A stretch of 64,000 nucleotides of DNA from JAICJR01 sp963848495 (lineage in GTDB: Bacteria; Actinomycetota; Thermoleophilia; Solirubrobacterales; Thermoleophilaceae): contig CAWKDV010000004.1 of assembly GCA_963848495.1 (NCBI GenBank), positions 62,001 to 126,000 on the forward strand. Direction: 5' to 3'. The position numbers were made by a program, and so were the translations under genes. Shown in pieces: positions 62,015 through 64,000 of the stretch (positions are counted from its first letter, which is position 1; each line of letters opens with the position of its first letter). The notes under the pieces were generated by a model. The model was given only the letters and a program-made list of their open reading frames with translations. It did no database searches and was not told the DNA's origin.

Positions 62015-62793
62015 GGATCCCGCTACGGAGGACTACTCAGGAGCCTTCGCCACGCAGACCGCCGCGCGACCGGAAGCAGAGGCCGCGTTATGGTTGCCCA
62101 CGGCTATCGCTGCCGCCCGGGATCGGCAGCGTCGCCCGCTCAGCGTGAGCCTCTCAGCCTCTGCTGGCGAGGCGGCCGCGTCGGCGGCTCTCGCGTGGCT
62201 GCCGTTCCCGCGTGCAAGGGTGGCCAGCCGCCGACGCGATGACCGACGAGTTCAAGAGCCCGGCCCCTAGCGGCGGGGATAGGCGTATGGTGAGATGCGC
62301 CGGGGCGGTGACGCCCCCCGGGACGGCGCGCCCCGCCGGACGGAGGGTTGCGGCACATACCCAGCGCCGCAGTCGCGGTTGACCTCTTCGCTGACCGACA
62401 ATTACGGGGAGGCAGACGCACAAGCGACGCCACCGCTTCCGCCCCGGCCAAGTGGCCGACCTGAGTCCGCTCGGATCGTGTGCCATGGCAGCCGGCGGTC
62501 GTCTGCCCCGCCCAACCTGACCAAGTGTTCAATCTGAACGATCGCCCGCTTCCGCTTCGAGCGCCAGGGGGAACTCACGCCGAGACTGCCGCAACTGAGG
62601 ACCGTGGGTTGTCTAACAGTCGCGGCGCCGGCTTCCGCAACCGTTCCTTTCCGACACTCTCGCGAGCCGTCCCGGCGCGCCGGGAGAGTGCCGGTCAGCG
62701 CCACATGCAGGAGCGCGTCGGCCCTCTTTCAGCGCGAGACTGAGCGTAGGCAGAGCTCCTGCCAGAGCGCGAAGAGCCTCGATGCCGGCGCCG
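62015..62793. other. About 780 bases with no convincing gene
   Basis: Frames are short, Arg/Pro-rich and lack family patterns. No RNA, repeat or mobile element was recognised. Confidence 0.6.
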
Positions 62794-63291
62794 TCAGTTC
62801 GGCGGCGCGGCCACGCAGCGGTATGGGAGCGGCGTCGCGTCGGGCGTCAGCGAGTTATTCCCGCCGTCGTCCACGCTCACGTGGTGGCTGACGTCGACCA
62901 CGTCGAGCGCCCACTCGCTGCGCCCCGGGCTGCCGCCCAGGGTGACGCCCGGCTGGCTGCGGAACAGCCACAGCTCTGCCACTGTGGGGAGTCGTTGGCC
63001 CAGTCCCTTGCACGTGGCTGCGGAGTCCTGCCAGCTGAGGTCGCTGCCGCGTAGGCGGCTCTCGATGCAAGCGCCGACGAAGATGCGCGTCCCGGACGGG
63101 CAGTTGCCGAGCGTGGACTCGCGGATCTCGTTTCCGGTCAGCGTGTCGGCCTTCAGCTTCTTGCCGGCCACCGAGCGATTCACGAGATTCTTGCCGTTGA
63201 TCTGGCTCACCGCGTAAGCCGATCCACCGAGCGCCAGGAACAGCGCGAGCGACGCGGCGACGTTTGCGTAGCTCAAGCGTGGGCGGGACAT
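62794..63291 (-). CDS. Secreted protein with YANV leader
   Basis: A 165-residue exported protein. The leader SYANVAASLALFLALGGSAYA matches the leader at 49688. A short linker (INGKNLVNRSVAGKKLKADTLTG) recalls the pentapeptide-like region of actinobacterial surface proteins. The C-terminal domain has four cysteines (NCPSGTRIFVGACIES; AATCKGLG; YRCVAAPP). ATG 63291 has AGGAGG 3 bases upstream. Function unknown. Confidence 0.82.
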   Translation of the reverse strand: MSRPRLSYANVAASLALFLALGGSAYAVSQINGKNLVNRSVAGKKLKADTLTGNEIRESTLGNCPSGTRIFVGACIESRLRGSDLSWQDSAATCKGLGQRLPTVAELWLFRSQPGVTLGGSPGRSEWALDVVDVSHHVSVDDGGNNSLTPDATPLPYRCVAAPPN

Positions 63292-63797
63292 GAGCCTCCT
63301 TGGCTCGGGATGGGCGTTCTTCTGGGGGGCGAACGCTATCCCGAGTCGCTCCGGCTCCCAAATGGCGAAGCACGTTTCGCCGGTCCAGTACTCGAACCGC
63401 GAACGGTCGTCAGCAGCAGCCCGAGCGTCGCGACGTAGAACGAGCGAGATCGCTCCGTCTCGGGGATGTGGAGCACCGGTGATCTCAACAAGACGTCGCG
63501 AAACGGCGCGTCCGCGCGTCGACCGTGGACCACGCAGAACACCGGACGACCGGCAGCTCAACACGTTGCTCCAACCACGTCGGGAGCTCGATAAGCGTCT
63601 CATCCGTTCTCTCCCCGGGTCAGTCGTGATGGCCCAGCGATACGACGAGTCCATCCACGGACCTGATGCGGTCGGTCACGGGCCGCGGACGGACTGGATT
63701 TGCCAAGCCTGGTTTGATAGCGATGCCAACCGTCGCGGCAGCGAGATCTGGGACTCCCAGGAGACGCGTCAAATCCGGCGACGGCTCAGGAGACATC
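63292..63797. other. About 500 bases without a supported gene
   Basis: Upstream of the alcohol dehydrogenase-like gene. Frames present are Arg-rich and not family-like. No RNA or repeat recognised; it could hold the regulatory region of both flanking genes. Confidence 0.55.
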
Positions 63798-64000
63798 ATG
63801 AAAGCGATCGTCCAACACGAGTACGGCTCACCTGACGTGCTGGAGCTCCGAGATGTCGACAAGCCGGTCGTCAAGGACGATGAGGTGCTTGTACGCGTTG
63901 ACGCAGCGGCCGTCAATATCGGCGACTGGCACCTTCTGCGGGGCGTGCCGTACATCATGCGTTTGGTGTCCGGCGTGCTCAAGCCGAGGCGCGAGATACC
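63798..64000 (+). CDS. MDR-family zinc/NADP alcohol dehydrogenase or quinone reductase, 5' part
   Basis: Only the first 67 residues are in the window. MKAIVQHEYGSPDVLELRDV and VLVRVDAAAVNIGDWHLLRG are the GroES-like start of medium-chain dehydrogenases, closest to quinone-reductase-type members (NIGDW rather than a cysteine ligand). ATG 63798 has CAGGAG upstream. The rest lies beyond the window. Confidence 0.85.
   Translation, partial: MKAIVQHEYGSPDVLELRDVDKPVVKDDEVLVRVDAAAVNIGDWHLLRGVPYIMRLVSGVLKPRREI

Overview
The window is very GC-rich bacterial DNA with dense, often overlapping genes. It reads as a chromosome segment of a high-GC actinobacterium, most likely class Thermoleophilia (Solirubrobacterales or a relative). 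Pointers are the overall composition, an F420-type oxidoreductase, secreted proteins with the 'YANV..LALF..LGG.AYA' leader, an Ig-like domain with the YQWRRC motif, and actinobacterial-style arsenic and copper genes. This placement is inference; no 16S rRNA gene is present.

Bases 1-8880 carry translation genes on the minus strand: a GT4-like protein, thrS, infC, rpmI and rplT, then a clear Rho-independent terminator, then a SpoU-type rRNA methyltransferase, pheS and pheT. Bases 9979-16334 form one tightly packed minus-strand run: a GAF/PP2C phosphatase, a STAS protein, a RemA-like protein, a phosphoesterase, an F420 oxidoreductase, a DUF47 protein, a Pit phosphate transporter and a small membrane protein. 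Bases 16408-29443 hold DNA glycosylase Tag, a hybrid histidine kinase, a lysyl-oxidase-like secreted protein, a PEP-mutase homologue, a PilZ protein, a LuxR regulator and a 1367-residue multi-PAS GGDEF-EAL protein.

Bases 29499-32997 encode a PLP amino-acid decarboxylase and an MFS transporter, each ending in a cyclic-nucleotide-binding-like domain. Bases 33029-42009 are a copper/cytochrome-oxidase-assembly locus: TlpA-like thioredoxin, SCO1, CtaG, a 51-residue membrane protein, YcnI, CopC-CopD-YtkA and two related WHD-motif proteins. It surrounds a second lysyl-oxidase-like protein that keeps the copper histidines and the Lys/Tyr cofactor pair. This copper locus with a copper-dependent amine oxidase is the most interesting candidate system here.

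Bases 42128-49255 are an arsenic locus: flavin disulfide reductase, aquaporin, two ArsC proteins with a helical domain at opposite ends, a phosphoesterase, two ArsR proteins, ArsM, a permease and a CxxC mini-thioredoxin. A shared operator-like palindrome lies at the arsR-arsM start and in front of the permease. No ArsB/Acr3 pump is seen.

Bases 49268-64000 are mixed accessory sequence: tRNA-Val, tRNA-Cys and tRNA-Gly, surface or secreted proteins, an epimerase, an esterase, a diguanylate cyclase, a lipase and a serine hydrolase. Coding density drops after tRNA-Gly. Three genes (pheT, the hybrid kinase and the second arsC) and perhaps one small ORF each show one extra base relative to the expected frame. 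This suggests sequencing or assembly error, though real mutation cannot be excluded.
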